A DNA stretch of 64,000 bases from Tricholoma matsutake (lineage: Eukaryota > Basidiomycota > Agaricomycetes > Agaricales > Tricholomataceae): assembly GCA_026075535.2 (NCBI GenBank), contig AP026540.1, forward strand, positions 13,082,001 through 13,146,000, given 5' to 3'. This document shows, in pieces, positions 34,989-48,302 of this stretch. Numbering within the stretch: position 1 is the stretch's first letter; every line of letters begins with the position of its first letter. The notes beneath the pieces were generated by a model that ran no database searches, was not told the origin of the DNA, and saw only the letters and a list, made by a program, of their open reading frames with translations. The position numbers and the translations under genes were made by a program.

Positions 34989-35157
34989 TATTGGAATAAT
35001 AATTGTTCAAGGAGGGAGGGGACTTATTATTGAGCATGGTGAGAGTCAAAGAGAGACCTAGATGTCTCATATACTCCTATTGCATGTTCTATATATAGCA
35101 TGTACTATTAATAGCATTATTTACTTGGACTGAGCATGGCTTGCCTGTATCCCAACA
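34989..35157 (-). repeat. 5' LTR of the copia element
   Basis: 169 bp, TG...TA ends on the minus strand, duplication TCCCT directly outside. Confidence 0.88.
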
Positions 35158-35274
35158 TCCCTCACCACCGCTGTGAGCATCTGCTCATGGGGTGTGTAAT
35201 ACTAACATTACAACAATCCAGCACCCCTCACTGCCATTGCTGAGCCACTGCTTGCTGAGTTGCAGGGTGGATAG

Positions 35275-35465
35275 TAGTGTTTGAAGGTCTGGTTTACACA
35301 ACCGGAAAAAAACTGAAACCAAACTGAACTGAACCTCAGTCCAGTTTTTTTTTTGGTTGCGGTTGCCTTGGATTTTGCTGATGGTCAGTTGCAGTTCTAC
35401 AGATTGAACATTTATTTAAAACCAATGAAAACCAACTGTAGTTGGTTGCAACCGATCTCTATACA
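35275..35465 (+). repeat. Isolated hAT-type end
   Basis: TAGTGTTTGAAGGTCTGG followed by AACCAAC/GTTGG-rich subterminal sequence like that at 11,565. It is followed by TTTGTAGACTACTAAAG tandem units, the same neighbour arrangement. No matching right end located. Confidence 0.45.
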
Positions 35466-35543
35466 TACCACCTTGAACTTTTGTAGACTACTAAAGGTAT
35501 CCCAATGAATTTTGTAGGCTATTAAAGCTATACTATATAAGAG

Positions 35544-37890
35544 TGTCCTCTTACATCAGCAAGCCATTATCACATGCGTCCAGTATCACATGTTATTCCA
35601 CTGGTATATAGTCTATACTTCGAGTACTTGTACTGTATCGTAGTTCTTCCCTCTGAATATACTAAGTTCCTAACATGTCTCATTCTCCCTGAGTATTGGA
35701 AGCTCCGGCTTCCTTCCACTTTTTTTTTGTTATGAACTTACTATTGACACTCTATTCTCTCACACTCATTCTTTTCCCTGAAACCACACCAACCCTGAAA
35801 TAACCACAATGGTCAAATTTTTCACACTCTGTCTCTCTACAACAATGCACCATCGAGACAGCCTCCCAAACCACTCCTGCTGCCACTGATGACACCGTGA
35901 TGCAAACAGCACCCATCAATGAGCCAACCTTCCATCACCACTGCAATGTGCCACTGCTGACAATGCCCGCACAGCCCCCATCAATGCTGCCAACACTGTT
36001 GACAGGGGCCCCCACCACTTTGTCCCCTGCTTCAAAACAGCCACCAGCACCTTGCAAATGGCAGCATTCACTTCCAAGCCAACCCACAGCACTTGAGCAG
36101 ACTCACCAGCCCCTTGTATCGTGTCCAGAACCACCTACTGGCACTACCATGTCACAGCCAACAACAGCAAAAAAAAAAAAAACTGTTGCAACAATCTGAA
36201 TAACATTCTACCCCTTTATCCAGTGCTCCCCATCTTTTGCCACCACCTCCCCTCGTCCCTTGCACACCCATATGTCCCATCCGTTCCCAAAAATACCCCA
36301 TGCTTCCCTGGAATGACATGAAACAATTTTCGATGATTTTTGAATAATGATGCAACAACAACATTTGAGCGCCCCCTATCTATCTATCAACCCCAATCCT
36401 TTCCCCAGCCCTTCCCCTTGTCATTGGACCCCCCCGCATCGCACCCCCTTCCCAAAATGCACCACAGTTTCCCCAGGTGCTCATGCTCAACCATTTTCTA
36501 TAATTTTTCTGATAACAGGGGACCTGAAATGCTTCCCCCTCATTTCACAAATGCCACCTGTGCCTCACGTCGCTGCCTTGTCATCAACAATGACGTCTAC
36601 AGCTGGGGACACCCCCCATTCACTGCCAACCCCATCCCAGCCACCCAGCTCACCCCAGACCCCCCGTAAATGCACCATTCTGGCGTCATCTGTGTGGTAC
36701 ACCCCTGCTGCATCACTGATGATGCCGTTGACAACTATTGACACCCCCTGTTCATCGCCTGTGCCCCGTTCACTGCCCATGCATCCCAGCCAACCCCAGT
36801 GTACCTGCCAACATGCTGTTTCACTACCTACAGCAGCCCTCAACAATGAATACAAACGACTACAAAAAAATGGCATGGCATTAACTACACCACCCCCTAG
36901 ATTTCCTCATTTTCCTCCCTGGCCCAGGAAAGGGTCTACGCTGCCTGTCTCCCCTCAGCTCGACCATAAACAAGCCGTTTTGCTGCTCCCTGCATCTTTG
37001 ACAGCTGACAACTGGTTTCCAATCCGTTTCACAGCTGCTGTCTCCTGTCACACCCCCTGTGAGCTCTGTACCCCTGTGTTCAGCCCTGTCACCTCCACGT
37101 TTCAACTGGGCTGAAGATGCTGCATCAATGCCCAATCACCCCTTGCACCCAGCAATGAGATCTCTCCTGTCTGAAGACAGACTGTATATGGCTGTTTGGG
37201 ACTCTGCGATGATGAACAAGGTGACGACGAGGTCCACCTTATTTTCTTTTACCCCACAACAATTCTTTTGTCAAAATTCATCATCTTATGTTTGCCCACC
37301 ATATTCCCAACCTGCTCATCTTGAGCCCACTCATTCCACCCTCCACCACCACCACCACCATGTCACCATCCAGCCCATATAACTATCCCTGTCCCCAGCA
37401 CCATGTCACTGCCCACCATCACTGTCATCGCCCATCTAGCACTGTCAACACTGACCATCATCGTAATGCCCACTGTCATCATCATTGCCACTGCCACTGT
37501 CATTGTAACACCCACTGTCATCGTCAACGCTAGTCCTTGCCTGTCCTCGTCAAATGCCTGCCCTTGTCAACACCAGTCCTCACCCATCCTCATCAATGCC
37601 TGTCACTGTCAATGCCCACTGTCATCATCAGTCCACTACCAGGCAACTCAATGTTTTCACCAACATGTAAAGTGTGCCTGCCACTTGTTAACTCAAGTTG
37701 TGGTTCAATTCAACACCCCCCCCTATCAAATTTTTGGAAGTATGAGAGTGCGTAAGAGTGTCCTCTTACATCAGCAAGCCATTATCACATGCATCCAGTA
37801 TCACATGTTATTCCACTGGTATATAGTCTATACTTCGAGTACTTGTACTGTATCTTAGTTCTTCCCTCCAAATATACTAAGTTTCTAACA
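35544..37890 (+). mobile_element. LTR-like element without coding capacity
   Basis: Two direct repeats of 132 bp (35,544-35,675 and 37,759-37,890), TGTCCTC...CTAACA, differ at five positions. The 2.1-kb interior is C-rich and has no domain I recognise; a 255-codon frame at 36,347-37,114 is Pro/Ser/Thr-rich and probably chance. A tandem CACTGTCATCATYGCC-like array lies at about 37,400-37,640. TAAGAG precedes both repeats, so the exact boundaries and the target duplication are unresolved. A fragment (repeat end plus interior start) recurs inverted at about 21,480-21,522. Confidence 0.6.
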
Positions 37891-37899
37891 TGTCCTGAA

Positions 37900-40025
37900 C
37901 TTTACACTCCCCCACAGAGTCCTGGAGGAATCCTCCAGGAATCCAGTGGGACTCAGTACCCTAAAGTCATACCATAATGGAAAGTCAATTTGAGATATCT
38001 TATGAGTTTCAAGTGCTTTGGACTTCATGAATTTCACAAAGTACCTACAAAATAAACTTGTTCAAAGCAGGGATTGAACTCTAGAACTCATGATCAAGAA
38101 TCACATGACAAACCAAACAAGTGCTTAACCAGTTGAGCTACAGGAGAATTATTAGCTACCAATATAAAAGTGTATTTATACCCTCAAACTCAAACTTAGG
38201 TATTTCTCTCTCGAAGCTCACAATTAAGATCAAATAAAATTTATTAACTACATCCCTCGCGTTGGATGCGAGGGATACACCATTAATTACATAAAAAAAA
38301 CCTCCCCCACACAAGGTGTGAGGGGGAGTCCTACAAATATATACATATAAACCTAATCTCGCGAGGGGAGCACTACAATTATAAAGAAAAAGAAAGAAAA
38401 ACCCCTCACCCACGTAAAACACGGGCAAGGGGGAAGGTATTACCATAAATTAAAAATGAAAAAAACCGCCCCACGCAAAATGCGGGGGCAGCCTGGTGAG
38501 TCGTGCCTGTCATCCTGTCCCCATCGTCCTGGGTGCTGGGCCTTCATTGTCGCTGTCCTCATTATCGCCATCCTGGGTGTTGTTTCTGTGCTGCTCCTGG
38601 TCGCCGTGCCCTTCTTGGCCGTCTCCTGCTGTGTGGTGATGGCCGTCATTGCCATTCCACCCACAATCCACCCCATGAGAAGTGGCTCATGGGGCTGGAG
38701 GTGGGTGGTGTGTCATTGGCCCTGTTGTTGTCGTCCATTGTGGTTGGCGGCTGTGCTTCGCATTCTCGGGGTTCTGGTGCTGGTAGGGGGTTCTGGTGCT
38801 GGTAGGTGGTGGCATTGTTGTTGTTGTCGACTGCACACACTCATGATCCACCCTATGAGCAGAGGCTTGCAGGCATGGGGTGGGTGTGTTGGGTTGTCTC
38901 ATGTCTGGCAGTCATTGCCAGTAGATAGAGTAGAACCTATAAAACAAAAGAAATGAGTTACTTAGTTTATAAAAACAAAAAGCAAACAAAAAAAAAATTA
39001 TATAGGGCCCAAACGATGTGATCTGTGTCTTTTGGGCCCATGTTCCATCCAGTCGGCTTGTTTGCCATTGTTACCAGTAGAGTAGAACCTATAAAGTAAA
39101 AGAAATGAGTTAGTTAGTTTATAAAAACAAAAAGCAAACAAAAAAAAACTTACTTAGGGCCCAAACAACGCAATCTGCATTGTTTGGGCCTGCATTCCAT
39201 CCAATCACGTCGTTTGTGCCCCTGTTCCATCTGGGAACCTATAAAACAAACAAAACAAGTTAGTTAGTATAAAAAAACAAGAAGCAAATGAAAAAAAACA
39301 TACTTAGGCCCCAAATGACGCAATCTGCATCGTTTGGGCCCGCATTCTGTCCAGTCAGCTCGTTTGTGGGTGGTGGTGATGGCGGCATGGGCATGGGAGT
39401 GGTGGCAGTGGGTGTCCACACAGTGGTGGTGGTGGTAGAGTGGAGAGGAGGGAGAGGCAGCGGCATTGTCGAGAGTGGTGGTGATGGTTGATGAGCTGGC
39501 AGTGTTGATGATGCGGCTGTGTGCTTTGTCATGCACAGCCACCCCAATGGTACCTAGAGCAGTTAGTGGATATACATTGTAAATCTATGTGGTGTAGTGG
39601 TTATATTGGCTGTGCTATGATGTTGTCATCTAATGCTGAGGGTTCAATTCTGGCTCATGACATTTATTTTATTACTTAGTAGTAATAAAGACTCCTGGTT
39701 AAATCCCAGTGGAGTCCCGGTGGATTTCTGGTAGAGTCCTGGTAGAGTCCTGGTAGAGTCCTGGTAGAGTCCTGGTGGATTCCTGGTGAGTCCCACTGGA
39801 TTCCTGTTAGAGTCCTGGTAGAGTCCTGAGAGTCCTGGTGGATTCCTAATACCAGAGTCCTGGGGAATTCCAGGAATTCCTCCTGGAAGAGTGTAATTTA
39901 CCACGAATCAACCAGGAATCCCCCTGGAATGGGAAGAGTTAGGAATATATACTTGAGTCACAAATGGCTGGAACATTGGTTCCCAATAATCCTCCAGGAT
40001 TCCTCCAGGAATAGTGGGGGAGGAC
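37900..40025 (-). mobile_element. Structured repeat copy A', inverted sister of copy A
   Basis: It matches 21,535-24,365 in reverse, including ends, tRNA-like boxes (38,062-38,150 and 39,585-39,657), GC-rich stems (38,250-38,490), GAGC hairpins (38,667 and 38,843), the palindrome-intron array (38,930-39,330) and the minisatellite (39,700-39,850). It lacks foldback element 1. The frames through it in both copies are not conserved as protein. Confidence 0.7.
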
Positions 40026-41614
40026 AAAGACCTCTCTTTTCCCTAGCAAGTCCATGAATACATTTTAACTCAATTGAGACAAGGTTGAGTCTCACCTTTC
40101 TCGCTTCAATACACAGCTGGTCCCTGTTTACAGCTAGCTTCAAAACAATAGGCCCCTTCTGAAAAAATACATGCATTGCCCAGGGAACTGAATATTGATC
40201 ATATTCTAGCCCATTTGGGACATCCACAAGTTCGCAAGAGCTCCAGCAGTACTAAGCAGCCAGCATGATTTTGGTCGAAACACTGTCCAGGGATCAAAAA
40301 TGTAACTCCCGCAATGCATGTAATGTTTTGGAAGGGCCTATCATTTTGAATCTACTATTAGCTGTAACTCGCCATACGTGCTATCATTTTGAATTTACTA
40401 TTAGCTGTAACTTGCCATACAGCAGATATTTCCCATGTGTGATCCTTCTTCACCTCCTGTTTGCCAGGTGTTTCTGACAATTGCAATTTCATTTGTCTGT
40501 GTAGTTTGGAGTCAGCGGGAAGAACTCATACAAACAGCGGTTGAATCTCACTGGTAGTTTCTCGCTTCAATGCACAACTGCTCCCTGTTTGACTTGTGAT
40601 ATCGTGCAGAAGCTTCACGCATGCAATCCTTCTTCACCTCCTGTTTGTCAGGTGTTTCTAACAATTGCAATTTAATTTTTCTGTGTGGTTTGGAGTCAGC
40701 AGTGGGAAGAGCTCTCAGCTCACTGGCTATTGCATACAAACAGTCATTGAATACATACTGGCTTCTTTCATGGGCCTTCTTTTGTAATAGTGTTTTATTA
40801 CTAGTAAAGGACAGTCAGCTTCATGAGTTATGAGAAGGTGTTATGAGAAGAAACGGCACAAGTACAACTTACTTTGAATAATACTTAACACAATATTTCT
40901 TGCCTGGCGATGGGCAACAACTCACCAGAATTCCTCATCAGAAAGATGAGCAAGATTGGAGAATTTGAAGATCACCATATCATACTACAGATACTGGAGT
41001 ATGATGCTTATATATGAAGGGTTACCGGTTAGTATTGAGACAAGACCATGACTGTATTTGTTTGGTTGTGCATGCTCTACTAAGTATATACACTAAAGGG
41101 CAATAACTTGAATGGACAAAAACAAGGAATCCATAGTTGAAATGGATCTTTGGGCATGGATAGAAGGATAGGTATTGAACTCAGATAGATGATAACACAG
41201 GAGTATAACCACATTTTGCAAGTAGGACAGTACTTACTAGAAATATTATCATGAAATCACCATGCCATCATATATGAAAGGCAACAACTTGACATGCATG
41301 GCTGGAAGGATGGGTATTGAACTTGGATAGTTGATAACACAGGAGTATAACTGCATTTTGCAAGTAGGGCAGTACTTACTAGAAATATTACATATCACAA
41401 AATCACCACTGGCATGCCTTCAACAAGTGATGTCATCCATCCAGATATATTCAATACATGGAAACACAGATTTCATTTGATACTAGGTATAGATGACAAA
41501 ATGATCTTAAGCTAACAGTTCATCCTTGGTAGAAAACAGTCCCATTCCCGTAGATGCACGTCCTTCCATCTGGCCAGTTTCTTCTGCACGTCCCTCATCC
41601 ATCAAAGATTCCCA
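40026..41614. other. Intergenic stretch with local duplications
   Basis: Two diverged direct copies of about 110-190 bp lie at 40,441-40,560 and 40,626-40,750 (ATCCTTCTTCACCTCCTGTT...). Another pair is at 41,149-41,258 and 41,296-41,400 (GGGTATTGAACT...GAAATATTA). No gene. It may contain the left end of the KDZ-type transposon, which I could not define. Confidence 0.4.
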
Positions 41615-43099
41615 TTATGACTCATCGCTCTGAAAGCCATGGTCTACCCACTGGAAGAGACCCCCTGCAGTGTACTGGGTAATGGAGTAGCAGGTGGAGC
41701 CCTTGGGAATGGGGACGTTTGAATGTGTGATAACTGCGGAGGGGATGAGGATTGTTGAGCCAGGAGGGAATTTGATTACCAGCCCCACTTCCCAGAGAAC
41801 AATGTGGCCGCCTTCTTTTGAGTTGTACTTGCCTGCTGCATAGATGGAGCAGATTCTGAAAGGAAGGTTGTTGAAGTCCATGTGTTGTTTACAGCACATC
41901 CTAGGGCCCAAGTTGATGGTCGTAGATGACCAAACACTATTGTGGAAGTTTCGATGAAGTTTGCAGCCATGTTGTAACAGGGTGTCAAGATGATCCACAT
42001 AGTATCCATGTAGCTTCGGCATCCATGTAGCAAAGGCAGTTTAGGTTTAGTTGTGATAGTGACAGTTGTAAAAGAATGGAGGGCTTACCCAAAGTGAAGC
42101 CTGCAACTTTTTGGACAGCATCATGGGTTATGAGTTTTGATAAGGCAGCGGCGTTGGCGTCGTTGTGACAAAGGTTCCCAGGTTGCTGCTGGGGGTTAGA
42201 TAGGTATGCAATTGTATGCAAAGACGTACCGTCTGGCCTTCACCATAAGAGATCCCAATTGCCATTGCTGGGAAGTTTCCCCAACGATGCTTCTTCACCT
42301 TCTTTGGAAAGTTGCATTTGGAGCATGCCTGCTCAATCGCCTGCATAACTTTATTGTTGACACTGTCCCATGAATTGTGGCTTGACTGGCCCACTAAAAC
42401 AGAGATGATGCAGGCTTGTTGGTCCAGGATGGGTGTGGATGTTCTGATTCAACTGTGAGCTGGGGGTGACCAGGGATATAAGGTGACTTACATGCCATCC
42501 CACTCCATCAAGCAGAGGCCTAACTTAGAGTTTGTGCCCACCAGCTCCTCCAATGTATAATCCTTCTTTAACTTCTGCTCCCTGAGGCCGATATACCCAG
42601 TGGATGCCATGTTGGTTTTCTTGATGGAGAGGTTGGTTTTAATGGGGTTGGAGGGCATGATGTGTTTATGAAGTGCCCTCTTGACAGACTCCCTGTGTGG
42701 TGCATAGCCCATCTTGTGTACTTCCGCTTGCCAGCACTTTGTCCAATTCTTGTAGTGTTTAAGGGTCTGGTTGAGTCCAGTCTTTTGATCTTAGACAAGA
42801 AAGACCAAGACCGTAATTGGTCCAGACCACAGCCACATTCTCACACAACTAGACCGAACTGACAGGGACTGGTCTCCATCAGTTCAGTCTTGGTCCACCA
42901 ACCAGTGTAGACCAGTCCTGTCAGTAACTGGTTCAGACTGGTCTGGACCAGTCTTACTATCAGTCCAGACTGGTTTTTGTATACTACTTGTACTGCGGCA
43001 GTCATGTATGATAGCAAGAGCAGCAAAACATCTACTACTCAACAAAGGTATTAAGTAAACCACTGAAACACACAAGCAACATGATATATAAATGATAGT

Positions 43100-44930
43100 A
43101 TATCTAAACTGGCACTAATTTGATGTTATTATGGGACTTGTGCACAAACTTGTAGATACACATACCATGGTACAATATCAGCCCACTCCTTCCTTGGAAA
43201 TAAAAGATGCAGCAGGCACAGGAGACTTCAGCAGGGGCATAATGTTGAATTGCTAACTTTGCGAGGAGAGGGAATTCTTGTGAATGATTCTGCAGCATGA
43301 ATGGCATCAGGATAAATAGACGGTCATCAGGAAAAATAGACGGTAACTTGAACATGGCAGCATGTACATGCCACCATTCCTGGGCCAGTACACCTGCATG
43401 AATATCCTTTTGAGAGCCCTGAGCACCATTAAGCAGATATAGAGATAGTTCATCCATGAAAGTAGAATAAGTTGTGGATAGAGATGAAGAAAAGAATGGT
43501 GGGTGAAGTCAGGAGAGAGGTGATGGAAATTGGAGTCAACAGAAAAAAGCCACACAAACACTGTTCTTGTGGCTCTGCTTGAAAACCTTATCTGATCTTA
43601 TCAGATGCACTGGTGCCAGTGATAGGTGTACTATGAGTGCAAGAATTGGTCTGGAAAAACATACCAGAGCTGGAGAATAGATTGTACCATTGCATTACAG
43701 TCAATGAGACTAACTATCATAATGTGGGCATGGATTGATGCCACAAGTCGGGGGCAGTCATACTAGTATCAAAATGTGTTTCTCACATTACTGTGGCAGA
43801 CTCATGGACAAGAATGTTGAACAAGTGTTTGCTCAACAGGGAAGTATAGTAAGTCTGAAGCAATAGATGTGTCACCATGGCTGACAACTTGAAGATTGCA
43901 TGGCCACAATCAATGTCAATTATGAGTGAAATGAAATACAGGTCTTCAACTTGATTCAACGGACTTGCATGTGTGCATGAACAAATAGGCATTAATTTCA
44001 AAGGTAAGTATGCTAAGACAAGTGTAAAGTAAGGTAGACAAAACCCATCCCCATCTTATGTCACATGATCAAGTGTGATAAATCATGACAAAACCTTCAA
44101 AATCAAAGATGCCACAACACAGAGATGTGCTTTAAAAAATGTGTTTGCGACAAAAGTTTCATTTAGTGAATTCAAAATTTTTGTCGTGGGCACATTTTTT
44201 CTTTAGTGTCGTGATGAGCTGGCATCTTATTATTGTTAGTATTTCTAGAAATAAATTCATTTGACATGTGATTCAAAATGATTAGTGCTCGACGTGAGCG
44301 AATGCACTGTCAAAATGGCTGGCCAAACCAAGTGTAAACTTGGACATATCCTCAACCTCAGAGGTTGGGCTGGTAAAAAGAAAGCTAGACTTTCTCCTAA
44401 GGGGGATGTTGAAAAGGAGAATGTCTGCATCTAAAAGAAGCCAATCTGGAAGCAAACCTTGTGTCTGCACTGGAATCCATCTCTGTGGAGACAATGCATC
44501 AGTAAGATCATTTTGAATTTGTTTGTTTCCATAAATTGACAAAATCCTGAGATATGCAAGATGTTCTCACAAGTTTATGGATGCATACTATCATGGTTTG
44601 GATGGTAAGCAGGCTGCATGGGCTGCACACAAATATAGAGGCCATCGAGTACTGCCAGAATGCCTTATGAATGACCTTGAGAAAGCAAAATTGAAATAAT
44701 TCTATCACTTTATTAATATTCATATACTACTCACTCTATTCTGTATATAGCACATATAGTTTTAGTACATAGTCCCCTTTGTAGATACTTACTCAACATT
44801 TGTTGCGATGTTGCATCTATGAATTACTTAGATTGTGTTCTGCTAGCTACCAAGGTCACTGCTGAGTCACATCACCTGACATTGGATGAGTATGGGTTTC
44901 ATCTACCTTAATCTAGTATAATAAAGTGCT
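43100..44930. other. hAT interior without clear coding exons
   Basis: Between the left end and the transposase C-terminus. Scattered short frames only; a GTGTTTG-CGACAAAAGTTTCATT...TTTTGTCGTGGGCACA inverted segment lies near 44,140-44,200. I see no further gene. Confidence 0.35.
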
Positions 44931-44933
44931 ACT

Positions 44934-47900
44934 CTAATTGCACATAACCATCTCATCCTCCATCTTGTCCCACTCATCTTGTTCCAGGTCTGCAACCAGT
45001 AAGTCCTGATACTCCTTCATCTCATCAATCTCCTCTACCTGAACTGAATTCCATGTAGCAAGATCACCAATGTTGTTCCTCCAAGCAAATTTCAAAACTT
45101 GCAGCTCCTCAAACTGTGCTGCCCCCAGTTGTGCACACTGCTTTGTCGCAACTTTGCCACCACTGGAAAAGAGCTGCTCACAGGGGATGGATGAGGCTTG
45201 GCATGCAAGGTAGTCGATGGCGATGCGGCACAGGGTAGGGAACAAGGAACCATTGTCCTATTAGTGGTCAATATCAAAATGCGGCCCAAGGGTGAAGCGA
45301 GTACTCATACCTGCCACCATTCCACAATGTCAGTATCCTTCATGACATTGGAAGGAACATCCTTAAGATATTGGCGTAGCTCCATCTGCCACCCTTTGTT
45401 ATCTGCCTGACTAGCGAGAAGGGCCAAACAATGTCAGTCAAAATCAGATAGGACTGAGGTTTCGTCGGCTTGAGCTGTGTTGGGTGTGGATTGCATCGCA
45501 ACTAGGTTTTGTGCAGCTGGTCTGGCCTTCCAGTACTTCTCCATCTATGCAAAAGTGTCAAAACTAATCAAATGAGTCAAATAAAGCAGACGTACCATAT
45601 GTTCAAGGATCTGTCGAGCCTCATCTTGCCAATTCTTTGCATAATGATTTCCTGCCTCTTGTTCCTCTTCTTGTTCCTTTGCCCCACCCCATGCCAGTTC
45701 AATGTACTCTAGTTTGAAGTATGGATGCAGGGCTAGAGCATTGTAGTTAGAACAGCTACTTGAATGTTTTACGATACTTACCTAGTGCCAAGATATAGGC
45801 TGGTTTTTCATCAAACCATGAGTAATACTTATTGAGCTTGGCAAGCCCATTGTTGATCACTGTTCACTACTTGGCAAATCATGGATTGTCGTGTTTAGCT
45901 TCCCAAGCCATTTGAAGCTCTTCAATCGCAGGAAGGGCACACCACAAGGTTGGGTGTTTCTCAGCTGAGAAATACTGTTGTATTCTGTTAGAGTCCTGGC
46001 ACCATATTAGCCTCGTTGTTTGCAACTAGTTCATTCATGTACTGCTAAAATTTCAAATGCCTCTTTTACCCATTCCCAGTCGTCATCAGAAAATGTGAAG
46101 GCTGACCATGATATATGTTTCTCAACTTCACCATTGTGACGAATTATAGTGATTGGACCATAGCGATGATCGGCGCTTGCGACGAACAACTTAATAGGCT
46201 ACTCACTTATCAGCAATCATACATCAAATGGAATTGGAACAAAATGACATACCTGAAGGACTTTGTACGACACACTAAGCATACAATATGCCATTCCCCA
46301 TCTAACATTGCTGTGAAGTGGAATTTTGAGGGGATCAACGATGCCGCATTCAATCTGTAGTTTCTTGAATGCTTCAATCCATTGCCCAGAGGACTGAATA
46401 TGTTCAAAAGGAAAAAAAATCAGATGATCATCGATGACACAAGAAAAGAAAGACAAACCTTGATAGCAAGCGTTTGGATAGTCACAATAACGTCCAATGA
46501 ACCGTTTAGCACACGGTTATCGGGGAGGGATGGGTCATACTCCCAAATGGCAGTGGTTGTTTTCATGGCAGCGATCTTGGTGATGTGATCCATCACGTCA
46601 ATGTTTGCAAGATTAATGACATGACTTAGACAGTTAGAATGATATTAGCAAGTGTTTGGAATAACTAGAAAGAAAACTCTAGTTACGGGAGTTGATTATC
46701 TTCCGCAGACCATGCAGGTAGCTTGCGGCATTCATGTATACTTTGAATAGTTTCACACTTGGTTGTATTACTTGATGCATTGTTGAGGGTGGCTGTGAGG
46801 AGCTGTGAGGACTTTCGATCAGATAACACTGCATATTGACCTGCATCTGGCCTTACCTTTGATCTTTCCATATTTATTATCCCAATCCGATCACAGACAC
46901 CCATGAAGTATCTCCCTAGGCTCTTCCCACTATGCTTGCCTGAGATTGCTTGAAATCTGATGACTTCTGAATGCATCGCCCATTTATCTTTCTTCACTTG
47001 AATCCAATGTGCTGTCATGCCAAGGAATCCTGCCTTCATTGTATCAACTGTCCAGCCATCTGCTGTTGTGGATATCATGCCAGGAGCTGCCTGCAACATA
47101 ACAACGATAAGTACATGCAGCTTTTTGAATGAAGACTACATACCTCAATGTCTTGTTTCAGTTGATCTATCCATCTAATGAACTCATTGTGCAGGTGTTT
47201 GACGACATCGTATGTTGTTGGCAGGTTGAGCAATATTGACTTTGGTCTCATGGCAACCAAGCAATTTCAAAATGTTGTTTTTCCCACAATGGTGAGCAAC
47301 TGGCAAGGATCAGATAATTCGGACTTGTGTCAACTGTAAGTCTTACCTGATCATCCACTGCGATACACTGAGTCACTGCATGAAGTAGGTCCTCGCAGTC
47401 AAAGACCAGCCATCCAGCCATCTTACTGACCAACATGTCTAGTGTACCCTGTTTCACCACTTTACCCTTTTTCGCTGCTTCCCTCTCATTCCAGATAGGA
47501 CGTGGGACCGCCCAGTGGTGCTCAGGGTTGTTCTCTTGTTTGCACAGTTCTTGGTATTGTGTATAGTGCTGGCAAATGTGTAGACAACACGAGGAATTAC
47601 CGCCGGTGTGAAATGCCTTTCTCTGGCCATTCTTTTCAACAAACTCTTTGTCATTCCTATTTGATATCTTTGTGAGTGCCTTGACCTCTCACAATTCATT
47701 GATGCATCACTTACCTGCATGTATTACACCACTGTCCTCGCTTTGTCTCCAGAGTGTCATTCTTCCTCAGAAACTTGACTGTGACTAAGTCTGTGAAGAT
47801 AAGCTGCAAGTCCTTGGCCTTCTCTTTCTTCGTAGGGGATTTGGCCTCGATGGGAATATGGTGACGTTCGCCAAGCCCATCTCCCTTTAGCGCTATATTA

Positions 47901-48302
47901 ACATATGTGTTATTTAGATCATGTGGAAGACTCATACCTCGCCATCACTGCCTTCATCAAATTCATGTACCACATGTTTAGCTGCGTGTTCAGGCTCATC
48001 ATCAACTTCCTCGTCTTCATTATCCTTGGCTACCCTCGCCTTTTTCTTGTGTGGCTTGCGAACTTGTTCTTCATCAGATGTATCATCAGATGTATCATCA
48101 GTTGTTGAAGCTTCAGCTATCATTTGCTTCTTGGCTGTGGCTTTGTGTCCCTTGTTTTGAGCTGATTTTGTGGCTGCTTTTGTGGATCTTTTGCAGGCGC
48201 CTTTGTGGATGTCTTTGTGGATGCTTTTGTCTTCGCAGTTATAGAGGATTTTTGTGCTCCTTTCACCATTGTAACGACATTGTGACCAACCACATTTTGC
48301 AT
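44934..48302 (-). pseudogene. hAT transposase, multi-exon, decayed
   Basis: A Lys-rich start region (48,302-48,120, frameshifted) leads to an acidic exon (DDTSDEEQVRKPHKKKARV). A BED-type zinc finger follows, split by an intron: GQWCNTC at about 47,720, then KAFHTGGNSSCCLHICQHY at about 47,610. Next are PRPIWNEREAAKKGKVVKQG, PKSILLNLPTTYDVVKHLHN and an RNase H-like core with TTADGWTVDTMKAGFLGMTA (first Asp) and LNNASSNTT. Relatives have Asp-Asn-Ala-Ser in the latter; AAC after CTC fits another CpG transition. The C-terminal dimerisation domain is clear at 45,245-44,934 (PTLCRIAIDYLACQASSIPC, EQLFSSGG). The enzyme would cut and paste elements sharing the TAGTGTTT ends. Confidence 0.85.

Larger units (their letters stand above)
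28245..35157 (-). mobile_element. Ty1/copia LTR retrotransposon with nested hAT-type insertion
   Basis: LTRs at 34,989-35,157 (5') and 28,245-28,429 (3'), reading TGTTGGG...CCAATA on the minus strand, are flanked by an exact 5-bp duplication TCCCT (28,240-28,244 and 35,158-35,162). A GAGGGGGAG polypurine tract abuts the 3' LTR, and GGTTATGGGCCC follows the 5' LTR where a primer site belongs. The coding order is gag, protease, integrase, RT and RNase H, which defines copia. A 2,112-bp hAT-type element interrupts the RNase H region. Confidence 0.93.

Noticed and set aside
36347..37114. A 255-codon Pro/Ser/Thr-rich frame
   Set aside because: C-rich composition lengthens frames by chance; no motif, no conserved relative in the window, and opposing frames of similar quality overlap it.
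37400..37640. CRISPR-like array of CACTGTCATC units
   Set aside because: Units are irregular, adjacent and degenerate, without unique spacers; a minisatellite in a fungal genome.
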